A stretch of DNA of 64,000 nt from 79-D21 sp964521575. GTDB lineage: Bacteria > Synergistota > Synergistia > Synergistales > 79-D21. The translations under genes and the position numbers were made by a program. The stretch is from the NCBI GenBank assembly GCA_964521575.1, contig CAZFSR010000004.1, positions 111,668 to 175,667 of the forward strand, written 5' to 3'. Every line of letters begins with the position of its first letter. The stretch's first letter is position 1. Shown in pieces: positions 36,810 to 44,843 of this stretch. The notes below the pieces were generated by a model. It saw only the letters and a program-made list of their open reading frames with translations, ran no database searches and was not told the origin of the DNA.

Positions 36810-37574
36810 TTAACTTTGCTCCTCAAGTGCCTTGATCGCACCGGCAATCGCCTCGAATACGCTCCCGCAGTCGGGAAGCCGCTCGCCCGAGGCCTCGTCC
36901 ATCAAAAGGCTCCGATTGATCTCGATCATCATGGAATGAATCTGCCGAGTTCTCCTGAAAAAAGGGTTCGGCACCAGGGTGCCCGAGAAGGGCGAATCCC
37001 TTTTCACGGTGAAAGAGGCTTTTTCCAGAAGGACCTTGAACGCCTCGACCATGGAAGGCGGGGTGTGGAAGGGGTCCGTGCCGAGGCAGATGTCCGGGCG
37101 ATCCGGGCTCTGGTCGAACTCGTACGGCAACGGCTTCGAAGGGAACGAGTGGATGTCCAGGACCAGGCAGGTGCCGTGACGCGCCAGGCTATCCCTTACC
37201 CGACACGCCAATTCCGCATGGTGGGGATCGTAGAACCTCCGGAGAAGTTCTTCCTTTCTGCCGGACACCAGGGACTTGAGGGGCCTTCCATCGTGCGTCG
37301 TCGTATAGACGGCCCCCATGCCCTTTTGGGACATGACCTCCTCAGCGTCATCCCTGAATCTTTCCACATCGACAAGTAAGCGGCTGACGGGAAAAACGAC
37401 CGCCCGGGCTCCTTCCAGGGCAAGCGGAAACTCGTCCGTATAGGCGTCCGTCATGAGGAGCAGTTCCTTCTCCAGACCGTCGTCATCGATGAGAAAATCC
37501 CTGCGGTACTCCAACGGGATCCTTCTCGAGGAATGGGGCACGTGCAGAACAATCTCGCCTCTTTTGGTCGACAC
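36810..37574 (-). CDS. N-formylglutamate amidohydrolase family protein
   Basis: The 254-residue product matches the FGase family: VLHVPHSSRRIPLEYR at the start, MTDAYTDEFP, VFPVSRLLVDVERF, DIHSFPSKPLPYE with the metal-binding residues, and a C-terminal MMIEINRSLLMDE. The family cleaves N-formylglutamate in histidine degradation; many relatives act on other N-acyl amino acids. No other hut gene is present, so the substrate is open. The start is a GTG at 37574 after GGGGAGGG. It heads a two-gene operon. Confidence 0.86.
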   Translation of the reverse strand: MSTKRGEIVLHVPHSSRRIPLEYRRDFLIDDDGLEKELLLMTDAYTDEFPLALEGARAVVFPVSRLLVDVERFRDDAEEVMSQKGMGAVYTTTHDGRPLKSLVSGRKEELLRRFYDPHHAELACRVRDSLARHGTCLVLDIHSFPSKPLPYEFDQSPDRPDICLGTDPFHTPPSMVEAFKVLLEKASFTVKRDSPFSGTLVPNPFFRRTRQIHSMMIEINRSLLMDEASGERLPDCGSVFEAIAGAIKALEEQS

Positions 37575-37708
37575 CGCTTTTCCCTCCCCGGTACGAATTC
37601 AGGGCATTCCCCGACCGTCGATTCGACAGATTGTCTCCTATGTTACCCCTCCAACCACCTAACCCAGGTTTTCAGGGCACGTACGGTATCCTTCAGGCGT
37701 ACCTGGAT

Positions 37709-37738
37709 TTGACAAAAAGAGGCACAAGTCTCTATATT
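37709..37738 (+). promoter_or_regulatory. Sigma-70-type promoter before RNA unit 1
   Basis: TTGACA at 37709-37714 and TATATT at 37733-37738 are separated by 18 bases. No plus-strand protein gene follows for more than 11 kb, so the promoter should serve the RNA unit beginning about 37745. Confidence 0.65.
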
Positions 37739-37744
37739 GTTTTC

Positions 37745-37831
37745 GATGAGGCCTCGCTTGCTCGGCCATGTGGGGTGGTTTCTCCAATAGGCAAGGCCAC
37801 CCCCGACAGGTCCGACCACGCGAGGTTTTTC
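37745..37831 (+). ncRNA. Putative small RNA, unit 1
   Basis: An outer stem CCTCGC (37752-37757) with GCGAGG (37820-37825) is followed by TTTTT. Inside it, GGGGTGG pairs with CCACCCC, and TCGG with CCGA. The unit has a promoter upstream and a T-run at its end. Its core differs from the next three units, so it may belong to a different class. Confidence 0.5.
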
Positions 37832-37836
37832 AGAAG

Positions 37837-37908
37837 AGTTCTGCTGGGTAGACCCCGCTGGCGGCAACAAGGTGCCAGCCGTGCCTTCCCAAGCGGAACT
37901 TTTTCTTT
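37837..37908 (+). ncRNA. Putative small RNA, unit 2
   Basis: The unit folds into a bulged stem AGTTC-GCT-GG paired with CC-AGC-GAACT, closed by a T-run (TTTTTCTTT). An inner hairpin CTGGC/GCCAG carries GGCAACA in its loop. The inner part is conserved with units 3 and 4 while the outer stem differs in sequence but pairs in each, which is covariation. I see no good promoter of its own; it may be transcribed from the one at 37709. Confidence 0.5.
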
Positions 37909-37938
37909 GGTTGGGAAGCACCAGGGGTCCGACTTGGT

Positions 37939-37967
37939 TTGACAGGAGCGATCCGACTCCTTAGAAT
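37939..37967 (+). promoter_or_regulatory. Sigma-70-type promoter before RNA unit 3
   Basis: TTGACA at 37939-37944 and TAGAAT at 37962-37967 with an exact 17-base spacer. Transcription would begin near 37974, at the start of the unit 3 stem. Confidence 0.72.
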
Positions 37968-37973
37968 TTCCCC

Positions 37974-38052
37974 AGAGAGCGTTGCTTGTGGGGTCCCATC
38001 CGCTGGCAGCAACAGTCGCCCAGCCGATCGTCCCCAAGCGAGGCTCTTTTCT
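37974..38052 (+). ncRNA. Putative small RNA, unit 3
   Basis: AGAGC-GCTT-GGGG pairs with CCCC-AAGC-GCTCT, followed by TTTTCTTG. The inner hairpin CTGG/CCAG carries a GCAACA loop in the conserved context CCCATCCGCTGGC...CCAGCCGATCG. The predicted transcript is about 80 nucleotides, with a consensus promoter directly upstream. Confidence 0.6.
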
Positions 38053-38138
38053 TGTGCCAGCATAGAATGTCGCCGCAGCGGTTCGCTTCATGGACAAAAC
38101 CGGCCACTTGGATCGTGAACGATCTCCCCGACCAGACA

Positions 38139-38167
38139 TTGACGGGAAAGGGTCCGCTCAGTACGAT
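38139..38167 (+). promoter_or_regulatory. Sigma-70-type promoter before RNA unit 4
   Basis: TTGACG at 38139-38144 and TACGAT at 38162-38167 with a 17-base spacer. Transcription would begin near 38174, just before the unit 4 stem. Confidence 0.65.
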
Positions 38168-38173
38168 AGTTAC

Positions 38174-38249
38174 GGTTCCGTTTGGAGGTCCCATCCGCTG
38201 GCGGCAACACGATGCCAGCCGATCGTCTCCATGCGGAACTTTTTTCTTT
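38174..38249 (+). ncRNA. Putative small RNA, unit 4
   Basis: GTTCCG-GGAG pairs with CTCC-CGGAAC, followed by TTTTTTCTTT. The inner hairpin CTGGC/GCCAG carries GGCAACA in its loop, almost identical to units 2 and 3. The predicted transcript is about 75 nucleotides, with its own promoter. Confidence 0.6.
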
Positions 38250-38333
38250 CGTTCAGGAATAACAAGCCCCTCTTGAAGAGGCTCACCACGGTCTTGCCTT
38301 CGGAGAAGGCCACCTGGCCGCGGGTGGCGGGCA

Positions 38334-38366
38334 TGGAAAAAGCCCTTCGGGTTTCCCCAAGGGGCT
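38334..38366 (-). terminator. Terminator after the 58-residue gene
   Basis: On the minus strand AGCCCCTTGGGG and its partner CCCGAAGGGCT form a bulged stem followed by TTTTTCC, 28 bases after the stop at 38394. Confidence 0.7.
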
Positions 38367-38393
38367 GAGTGAATTCGGTCGATCCGGACTGGG

Positions 38394-38570
38394 CTAGGGC
38401 TTCTCCGGCAGGAGAGTTGCCTCCTCCAGCTTTTGCTTCGCTTTCAGCTCGGCCAATTGCTGCTTCTGTCTGGGCGACAACTTCAGCCCGAAGATCACTC
38501 CACCGCGAGCGAACGGGCTGTCCGGGTACAGCTCCTTCATCTTTCCGCGGGTCACTTCTGGCATCGACAT
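38394..38570 (-). CDS. Small hypothetical protein (about 58 residues)
   Basis: The product is basic and partly helical (KLSPRQKQQLAELKAKQKLEE), without a known motif. GGGAGG precedes two alternative ATGs at 38570 and 38564; the second has the better spacing. The gene ends in its own terminator and follows the 53-residue gene on the same strand, separated by that gene's terminator. The function is unknown. Confidence 0.55.
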   Translation of the reverse strand: MSMPEVTRGKMKELYPDSPFARGGVIFGLKLSPRQKQQLAELKAKQKLEEATLLPEKP

Positions 38571-38631
38571 TTTCCTCCCTTTCCACGAACGCGGTGTTTG
38601 TCGCTGTAATTTTAACGGATATCCCCAACTC

Positions 38632-38725
38632 ACACAAAAAGAGGACCTCCCCATCCGGGGGGGTCCTCTTCATCTGTCAGTTCGAAGCCGGTTCTTCCGG
38701 CTTCTCTCCATTGCGTTTCCGCGTC
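38632..38725 (-). repeat. Dispersed repeat copy 9: terminator and second hairpin attached to an intact gene
   Basis: This is the best copy of the repeat. AAAAAGAGGACCTCCCC pairs with GGGGTCCTCTTC, and GAAGCCGG-ttctt-CCGGCTTC forms the second hairpin. In the minus direction the first hairpin ends in TTTTTGTGTG, a good terminator. Here it follows an intact 53-codon gene, which suggests it is the natural 3' end from which the other copies derive. Confidence 0.8.
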
Positions 38726-38887
38726 CTATCGAACGACTTTGCCGTTGACGATTTCACGCAGTCCGCGTTCCGTGCGGAGCAGCACCCGTTCGACGAACAG
38801 CCCGTTGCTCTGCTCCGCCGCTTCGAAACGACCTTCCGGCGTGAACCAGAAGGGCGCTCCGCTGACGAACACTAGCTTGTTTCCCAT
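38726..38887 (-). CDS. Small protein of 53 residues, apparent parent of the dispersed repeat
   Basis: The product begins MGNKLVFVSGAPFWFTPEGR and ends REIVNGKVVR. It is mixed beta/alpha in character, with no signal peptide or membrane segment, and I do not recognise it. AAGGAAA lies upstream of the ATG. The frame is intact here, whereas decayed 3' portions occur at eight other sites in the window. It may be a small nucleic-acid-binding or regulatory protein; nothing shows that directly. Confidence 0.65.
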   Translation of the reverse strand: MGNKLVFVSGAPFWFTPEGRFEAAEQSNGLFVERVLLRTERGLREIVNGKVVR

Positions 38888-38991
38888 GCGTTTTTTCCTT
38901 GCCTTTCCTTGCAGATTCCGATCACCGACGGCGCGCAATGCAGGATGTCTCGGTTCCATCGTGATTGTGTGGAAGGGATGCGCCGCCAAAA

Positions 38992-39029
38992 CAAAAAAGG
39001 CCTTCCGGGGTTTTCCCAGAAGACCTTGA
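38992..39029 (-). terminator. Strong terminator downstream of the tRNA-Cys fragment
   Basis: On the minus strand AAGGTCTTC and GAAGGCCTT form a stem around TGGGAAAACCCCG, followed by TTTTTTGTTTT. It would be the original terminator of the tRNA-Cys transcript. Confidence 0.75.
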
Positions 39030-39077
39030 CGTTTTTCTGGATTGCCTGAACTTATTATACCACGCGGTTTAAAGACT

Positions 39078-39124
39078 TGGAGGCGGCACCCGGATTCGAA
39101 CCGGGGATGAAGGATTTGCAGTCC
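39078..39124 (-). tRNA. 3' fragment of tRNA-Cys (GCA), probable attachment site
   Basis: Read on the minus strand, the segment contains an anticodon loop with GCA (GGACTGCAAATCC), a complete T arm (CCCCGGTTCGAATCCGGG), the acceptor 3' strand TGCCGCC, the U73 discriminator expected for cysteine, and an encoded CCA. The 5' acceptor strand (GGCGGCA) and D arm are absent upstream. This is what remains on one side after a tyrosine recombinase integrates into the 3' end of a tRNA gene; the intact tRNA should lie at the far end of the element, at higher coordinates. As a gene it is not functional. Confidence 0.82.
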
Positions 39125-39533
39125 TGATATGTGTGTATGCACCAGAGATCCGTTGCAAATACTCTATCGGTATTGCTCCTATGTTGTATACTAATTCAGA
39201 ACTGACTAGTTTAACGCCTATTTTCAGGGGCATTTTCGAGCACCCGAAATTACTTATTTATCGAGCTGTTTTTGAACCGGCCGCTTTTATAAATTCAGAA
39301 CGAGGGGGAAAATGCGGCGAAAGTGTCGGTTCTGCAATACCGTTCCGTTTACAGACATCAATCACACAGCAACCAGCTTGCATCTTTTCACCGGTTCCGT
39401 TTCTTCTACCCCAACCCACGAAAATATGAGAACACCTGGCAAGCAGGTAGAGTCCGGACGTTCAAGTAGAAGGTGCGGGAAAAACCTCCTTGTTTTGGGT
39501 TCTAGTGTTCGATTCCGAAGCCTTTACAACCGC
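39125..39533. other. Left end of the putative integrated element, no gene
   Basis: The 409 bases between the tRNA-Cys fragment and the first gene of the island hold no credible coding frame. Composition becomes locally AT-richer at 39170-39300. No integrase or transposase remnant is visible here. Confidence 0.45.
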
Positions 39534-40007
39534 TCAATCCGGCAGGTACACGCTCGTTAGAAAAGCATCTCCGTTCAGCATATAACCTGATGCCGTTACC
39601 CCTGTATAGCCCTTGGGAAGTTCAAAGGCGGCTGCGTAAATCAAGTCCAGGCCAAGCCTTACTCTATGGGCCTTAAGGTTAACAAACATGGAGACTGTAA
39701 ACTTCGTTTTTTGACCATCTAAATATGCGTAGCCGGTAACCACAAATTGACCCCATTGTCCGGGAGCCCAGCTGATGAAAGTCCATTTCGGCCTTTCAAA
39801 AAAATCGGTTAAGGCAAGATAGACTGCCGGGAAGCCTTCTTCCCTGGGGAAATCAGCAAACCACGCATTCAAGAGGGCGCCTTTCATTTCTTCCGTAATC
39901 GGCTTTCCTGCAGATCCTGGATCAATTTGAATGGCATACGCAGCGGTAGAAACGACCAACAAAACCATTTCTAATGCCACAACCACTAGAAGAGTTCTCT
40001 TTGCCAT
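39534..40007 (-). CDS. Secreted hypothetical protein
   Basis: The 157-residue product has a signal peptide (residues 1-25, ending AAYA) and a mature part rich in aromatic residues and beta-strand pattern (KWTFISWAPGQWGQFVVTGYAYLD). I recognise no family. The ATG at 40007 lies nine bases after GAGGAG; an ATG three codons earlier is too close to it. It is the last gene of a run of envelope-type genes on the minus strand. Confidence 0.72.
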   Translation of the reverse strand: MAKRTLLVVVALEMVLLVVSTAAYAIQIDPGSAGKPITEEMKGALLNAWFADFPREEGFPAVYLALTDFFERPKWTFISWAPGQWGQFVVTGYAYLDGQKTKFTVSMFVNLKAHRVRLGLDLIYAAAFELPKGYTGVTASGYMLNGDAFLTSVYLPD

Positions 40008-40051
40008 TTTTATCATCTCCTCTAATGTCGTAGAGGTCAGCCTGCTTGTTC

Positions 40052-41254
40052 TTATGGCCCTACATACTGTCCTTTTTCAAAGCGCCCTTTCTTTTTCGTC
40101 CCGTCTTGCATGATCATTACACCATACCCATGCGGTAAAGCATCAAGAAATTCACCCTTATAGGTAAGACCGTTCCTAAGAGTGACCTTGCCTTTTCCAG
40201 AAAAGCTATTCTGAAAGAACTCGCCTTCGAAACGATCCCCCAACGGGGTTATGTATACACCTTTCCCCGTCCATTGGTTGTCAACGACGTCTCCTTCATA
40301 CCGACCACCGTTGGGAAGGATACAAAGCCCTTTCCCGTTTGCTTTACCATCTACCACTTCGCCTTTATAGATTGTGCCATCGGAGAAGGTAAGAGATCCC
40401 TTCTTAGGAGACTCTGCTTTCATCATAAAGAAGATTAGACCCACCAAGCCGATACCCACCAAAAGCCAAATAATCCCCTTGGTTCTGTTCGGAGAAGCTG
40501 CCGGTGGACTTGCTGTCCTATTCTCTGTTCCTCCAATGGGGGTTCGCTCTAAAGGCTCGGGCTGTATTGAGATGCCGCCCTTCTCCGCCGTGATCGTCCT
40601 TGCCCCGCATAACGGGCAGAACTTCATCCCCGGCTGATGTTCCTTGCCGCACTGTGGACAGACCGGTTTAGGCTTTTCCCTCTCATGGCCGCAGGAATAG
40701 CAGAAATTGTGTTCCGGCGGATTCTCGGCCTCGCAAGAACTGCATGTCCAAACAGATGTCTGCGCCATGGGTGTTTCATGCGCTCGTGGCATAAGCGCTG
40801 CTGTGTTCATTACTGCCGGTACTGGTGATGAAACCGGGGCTTCCATCGGAGGATTCGCCGGTTGTGTTTCTGCTGAAACCGTCGCTTTGCATGAACGAAA
40901 GGCCAGGAACGAGGCCATGCCGTAAGCGATGGCATAAAGGAACCCGTCGTTCATTCCGGTTCCCATGCCGCCATACATCCCAATCCCGGCAATTAGGGTT
41001 ATCGCGGCAGCTATCGCGAGCAGAATCCAGCCCGCCTTTTTCCTTAACGCCGCAAATATCCCACCAATGATTCCCAGGAAAGCGGCGATGAAGATAAAGG
41101 CGCCGAAACCAGCCACAAGGGACATCTCGGTCGATTCTTCCCCCACGAACTCCGCGAGACCAGCACCCGCACCTCCGAAAATCATGGCGATTCCGCCTTG
41201 GAAGAGACTGATGAGAGCACAGATCAAGCTGATTACGAGTGCTGCTATGTGCAC
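40052..41254 (-). CDS. Membrane protein with double zinc ribbon and MORN repeats
   Basis: The 400-residue product has four N-terminal hydrophobic helices (residues 1-125), a double zinc ribbon (CSSCEAENPPEHNFCYSCG and CPQCGKEHQPGMKFCPLCG, residues 165-220), a single membrane helix near 265, and five MORN repeats at the C-terminus (such as YKGEVVDGKANGKG and YEGDVVDNQWTGKG). MORN repeats bind lipid or protein surfaces. The N-terminal 125 residues are nearly identical to the ankyrin protein at 42253-44028. That comparison sets the start at the GTG at 41254 (VHIAAL against MHIAAL), preceded by a run of Gs. Confidence 0.82.
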   Translation of the reverse strand: MHIAALVISLICALISLFQGGIAMIFGGAGAGLAEFVGEESTEMSLVAGFGAFIFIAAFLGIIGGIFAALRKKAGWILLAIAAAITLIAGIGMYGGMGTGMNDGFLYAIAYGMASFLAFRSCKATVSAETQPANPPMEAPVSSPVPAVMNTAALMPRAHETPMAQTSVWTCSSCEAENPPEHNFCYSCGHEREKPKPVCPQCGKEHQPGMKFCPLCGARTITAEKGGISIQPEPLERTPIGGTENRTASPPAASPNRTKGIIWLLVGIGLVGLIFFMMKAESPKKGSLTFSDGTIYKGEVVDGKANGKGLCILPNGGRYEGDVVDNQWTGKGVYITPLGDRFEGEFFQNSFSGKGKVTLRNGLTYKGEFLDALPHGYGVMIMQDGTKKKGRFEKGQYVGP

Positions 41255-41372
41255 GACTTCCCCCCCCATCCTTGATTGAGCGGAACTGAGCTTTTTCCCT
41301 TGAAGAGAATCCTCTTCCTTGCCTTTTCGAAATTTCAGATAAAATACTGTCTAAGACATGTATTTGATATTT

Positions 41373-42041
41373 TCATTGTAACTGTTTCTTTAATTGTTCG
41401 CGGTCAAAGAATGCTTTTAAAATTATTGTTTCTTTGCTGTTGGCATAATTTATTGCATTTACCAATTTATCATATGGATCCGAAGAGATAAAAAATATTT
41501 TTTCAGTTGTTTTGGTTTTCTTATCAGAAAAGGCAATAATAATAGTATTTCCAGAGTAAGGACCTATAGCGACATATATCTTATTCCAATAACCATCCAC
41601 TTCGCCAATGCCCTTGTTTTTCTTCAATTGAATGTTTGCCGCATTTGCCTTATTGATTAATTCCTGAGCTTCCTGCAACAGCGGCAACATTCGGGCTAAG
41701 TCGCTGTCAGTAAGCCACCAGGCCCTCCAATATTCTGAAAAACCGGTCAATTTTTGAAAAATCAAAGCATTCCCAAAATCCTTAAGTCCACAGGAATATA
41801 TTATCACCCCACCGCTGTATATATCGCCTGATGGCTTTTGGTGGCCTGTACCTGGGTTAAGCTCAATAGATCTCAATATTCCCACTGGTTTATCATTTTT
41901 CTCAACCCAAACATATTCTTCTTCTACCAATATTGAATCTTTAAAAAAACCTGCTTTCATATCTATTGCATATAAATTCGCGGCGTTTGAAAAAGTGCAA
42001 ACAGAAACTGCAAAAACAAAAAATACGAGTTTCCTCCACAT
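41373..42041 (-). CDS. Secreted hypothetical protein
   Basis: The 222-residue product has a signal peptide (MWRKLVFFVFAVSVCTFS, cleavage near NAANLYA) and a mature part without a recognised domain. It lies between the MORN and ankyrin membrane proteins, on the same strand, and is more AT-rich than both. GAGGTGA precedes the ATG. It may be a partner or secreted ligand of the membrane proteins, which is inference from position only. Confidence 0.7.
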   Translation of the reverse strand: MWRKLVFFVFAVSVCTFSNAANLYAIDMKAGFFKDSILVEEEYVWVEKNDKPVGILRSIELNPGTGHQKPSGDIYSGGVIIYSCGLKDFGNALIFQKLTGFSEYWRAWWLTDSDLARMLPLLQEAQELINKANAANIQLKKNKGIGEVDGYWNKIYVAIGPYSGNTIIIAFSDKKTKTTEKIFFISSDPYDKLVNAINYANSKETIILKAFFDREQLKKQLQ

Positions 42042-42252
42042 AACTGTCACCTCACATCCGTAAGATAGACTTGCTTCTTCCAGACGAACCTTCAATCTAG
42101 CTCTTTCGTGAAAGTGAAAAAGGTCGTCCATCCGACTATCCGTTCAGAACTTTAGCTTTTGCGGGATCTAACCTGAACGAGGTAGCAGGTTAGAAAACCC
42201 AGTCGGGCAGAACTACTGAACCAGTTCCCACGTGATTAGAGGAGGCGACATG

Positions 42253-44028
42253 TTATTCTTTAGCAGTGGCGGCCTCCAATCGGCGGTAAACTTCTGTCCC
42301 CTTCAGATTTTTCTTTTCCCTAGCAAAATCAATCGCTCGTTTCCCATCGTTATCTATAGTGTTGACATCTGCGCCTGCCTTCAAGAGCAACGATATAACC
42401 TCCAGATTTGTATTGTCATTACACTCGAAAACGGCTGCTATAAGTGGTGTCCACCCGTTGTCCCTTATTGCGTTCACATCTGCCCCTGCTTTAAGAAGCA
42501 TCGCCACCACTTTGGGATTGGGTTTATAGCTCCCGGCTACACAAAACAACGGAGTCCTCCCAAATTCATCTCGAATATGCACATCCGCGCCGTTTTCCAA
42601 GAGTATCCTTACCGAATTAGGATTCACTTTCCTCCAACCCGACGAGTTCGACGAGGCAAAATGGAGTACGGTCTCACCATAATGATCCTTGTCATTAACA
42701 TGCGCCCCGGATTTCAGCAGGACCTTAAGCACTTCTTCATTTCGGTTCACCGTTGCGTACTTTAAAGGAGTTCCTCCATCTAAATCTTTCTCGTCGACAT
42801 CTGCTCCAGCCTTTACTAGTTCAATAAGAATTTCCGGGTTGGGGTTTTTTTCTGCCGCATACATGAGTGCTGTCATACCGGAATTCGACCTTGAACCGAA
42901 AGTCTCATTCACATCTGCTCCGGCATTTACGAGCATTCTTATGGTTTCGGGATGTGGGTTTCCAATCGCTGCATACATCAGGGCATTCAATTCTTCATCT
43001 TCAGAATAGGCATTCACGTTAGCTCCGGCCTTGATCGCCGCCTGAATTTCCGCAGGTGTCCCTTTTTGGCACAAAAGGAGAAACTGTGCATCACTTACGG
43101 GGGAAGGCGCTTTGCCAACTAGGACGTCGCCTTCATTACTTACGCTATTTGCCAAGGTTGGGACGTCACTCTTAAGGCCCAGTCTTACATAAACATAAAA
43201 AACTGGAGACATTATCACGAGTACCCCTAAAGCTAAAAACAAGAATCCTTTTGCCTTCGCTGGGAAGGATAGGACCGCACCGGTTGGCTTATCATCCCTA
43301 GATTCAAAGCACTCCTGTTTTCGCGCAGGCTCTATTTCGAACCTCTGGGTGTCGACCTGGCTGGGAAGGGCAGTCCCGCAAGACGGGCAGAACTTCATGC
43401 CTGGTTGATTTTCCTTGCCGCAATGAGGACAGACCGGTTTCGGTTTTTCCTTCTCTTGACCACAGGAAAAGCAAAACCTGTTTTCCGGGGCGTTTTCTGT
43501 CATACAGGAGCTGCATGTCCAAACCGATGCCTGCGCCATGGACGTTCCGTGCGCCTCTGTTGAAGGCGCTGCTGTTGCTAAGACCGGGGGGACTGCTGTT
43601 GAAATCGGGACTTCCAGGGGAGGATGTACAACGGATTGCGCTTCCGTTGCCACTGAGCCCTTGAAAGAACGAAAAGCCAGGAAGGAAGCTAAACCGTAAG
43701 CGATGGCATAAAGGAACCCGTCGTTCCCCCCTGTCCCCATGCCGCCTTGCATACCCATCCCGGCTACCAGGGTTACGGCGGCAGCTATCGCGAGCAAGAT
43801 CCAGCCCGCCTTCTTCTTCAATGCGGCAAAGATCCCGCCGATGATTCCCAAGAAGGCCGCGAGAAAGATAAGAGCGCCGAAACCGGCGACAAGGGACATC
43901 TCCGTCGATTCTTCACCAAGAAAGTCCGCTACCCCCGCTCCGGCTCCGCCCAAAAGCATGGCGATCCCGCCCTGGAAAAGGCTGAAGATGGCGCAAATCA
44001 AGCTGATCACAAGTGCCGCTATGTGCAT
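42253..44028 (-). CDS. Membrane protein with double zinc ribbon and ankyrin repeats
   Basis: The 591-residue product shares its first 125 residues (four helices, MHIAALVISLICAIFSLFQG) and the following double zinc ribbon with the MORN protein at 40052-41254. It then has a membrane helix near residue 270 and seven or eight ankyrin repeats from residue 310 to the end (for example EELNALMYAAIGNPHPETIR and DNGWTPLIAAVFECNDNTN). Ankyrin repeats bind protein partners. The pair looks like a recent duplication whose C-terminal module was exchanged. An ATG follows GGGAGGGATAGG. Confidence 0.87.
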   Translation of the reverse strand: MHIAALVISLICAIFSLFQGGIAMLLGGAGAGVADFLGEESTEMSLVAGFGALIFLAAFLGIIGGIFAALKKKAGWILLAIAAAVTLVAGMGMQGGMGTGGNDGFLYAIAYGLASFLAFRSFKGSVATEAQSVVHPPLEVPISTAVPPVLATAAPSTEAHGTSMAQASVWTCSSCMTENAPENRFCFSCGQEKEKPKPVCPHCGKENQPGMKFCPSCGTALPSQVDTQRFEIEPARKQECFESRDDKPTGAVLSFPAKAKGFLFLALGVLVIMSPVFYVYVRLGLKSDVPTLANSVSNEGDVLVGKAPSPVSDAQFLLLCQKGTPAEIQAAIKAGANVNAYSEDEELNALMYAAIGNPHPETIRMLVNAGADVNETFGSRSNSGMTALMYAAEKNPNPEILIELVKAGADVDEKDLDGGTPLKYATVNRNEEVLKVLLKSGAHVNDKDHYGETVLHFASSNSSGWRKVNPNSVRILLENGADVHIRDEFGRTPLFCVAGSYKPNPKVVAMLLKAGADVNAIRDNGWTPLIAAVFECNDNTNLEVISLLLKAGADVNTIDNDGKRAIDFAREKKNLKGTEVYRRLEAATAKE

Positions 44029-44135
44029 GCCTATCCCTCCCGCTCTTGCGGATGGTGGTTCAACGTACTCGGCAAGACGGAACCTGCCTTAAGCAAGATT
44101 CCTAACCGAGACTCTAAGAAAGACTGGAAGTGGCG

Positions 44136-44837
44136 TTACGGATCGATCTGCACCTTCATTCCTGCCTTCACGTATGGGACAAGCTCCGCAAGGTCCTCAT
44201 TCTTCAGCCGTATGCAGCCTTCCGTAACCTTCTTGCCGATGGAGGCTGGATCATGGGTGCCATGAATCCCGATGCCCGACCAGCCTGTCTTCAAGCGGAT
44301 GAACTTCGGCCCATAGGCTCCCGCGATAGGTCCTTTCCCGTCTCCGAAATCGTGCACCCAGGCACTCGAATCCTGAACCCTCTCGACGGAGAACGCCCCT
44401 TCGGGAGTTTTCATGTCCCCTGCCTTCTCCTTGTTCCCCTCGTTCCTCCCAAGAGCCACGGGGAAGGTCCCGGCTACCTTCCCGCCCTGCATGAGGGAAA
44501 GCGTGAACTTGCTCTTTTCGATGCGGATCCAAAAACCGGTCTTAGTGTTGGGTGACTCTATCTTGATTCTCTTCCCGACCGATTTGCCACCTAGGTCAGG
44601 GCTTGATGTGAGCACGATCACCGCACTGGCGGTAGACGATGCCTTGTCGGCGCTTGCTTCCACTTTGGGGAGCTCCTTTGCGGGATCCTCCATCGGACTG
44701 TTTCGAGATGACAGAAGCCTGTAAGTTCCGAAGGCCGCACCCAGGATGATCCCTATCGAAAGAAGGGAGACGAAAATCAGCCTCCCCTTCTTCCGACTCC
44801 GCCTATAGCGTTTTCCTGAGGGGGTTAGATAGGTCAT
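44136..44837 (-). CDS. L,D-transpeptidase (YkuD domain), membrane-anchored
   Basis: The 233-residue product has an N-terminal anchor (residues 19-42) and a YkuD domain. Its catalytic region is GIGIHGTHDPASIGKKVTEG followed by CIRL, giving the conserved histidine and the active-site cysteine. These enzymes form 3-3 cross-links in peptidoglycan or attach proteins to it, in the periplasm or cell wall. The gene begins six bases after the SH3 zinc-ribbon gene, so the two are cotranscribed and both probably act at the cell wall. Confidence 0.9.
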   Translation of the reverse strand: MTYLTPSGKRYRRSRKKGRLIFVSLLSIGIILGAAFGTYRLLSSRNSPMEDPAKELPKVEASADKASSTASAVIVLTSSPDLGGKSVGKRIKIESPNTKTGFWIRIEKSKFTLSLMQGGKVAGTFPVALGRNEGNKEKAGDMKTPEGAFSVERVQDSSAWVHDFGDGKGPIAGAYGPKFIRLKTGWSGIGIHGTHDPASIGKKVTEGCIRLKNEDLAELVPYVKAGMKVQIDP

Positions 44838-44843
44838 AGTCCC

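Larger units (their letters stand above)
37575..38393. other. Long non-coding interval with tandem small RNA units
   Basis: No protein gene is convincing in these 819 bases. On the plus strand there are four structured units, each ending in a T-run; three have a good promoter shortly before them (see separate entries). Minus-strand open frames across the units are interrupted and share a GW(H/A)xVAASGW-like reading only because the units are repeats. The minus-strand terminator at 38334-38366 closes the neighbouring small gene. Confidence 0.6.

Noticed and set aside
37732..38139. Minus-strand frames across the RNA units sharing a GW-x-x-VAASG-like reading
   Set aside because: The shared reading follows from DNA repetition; frames are interrupted between units, lack ribosome sites, and the plus-strand promoters and paired stems explain the conservation better. 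Not fully excluded.
39078..39124. Annotating a functional tRNA-Cys
   Set aside because: The 5' acceptor strand and D arm are missing, so it cannot fold as a tRNA.
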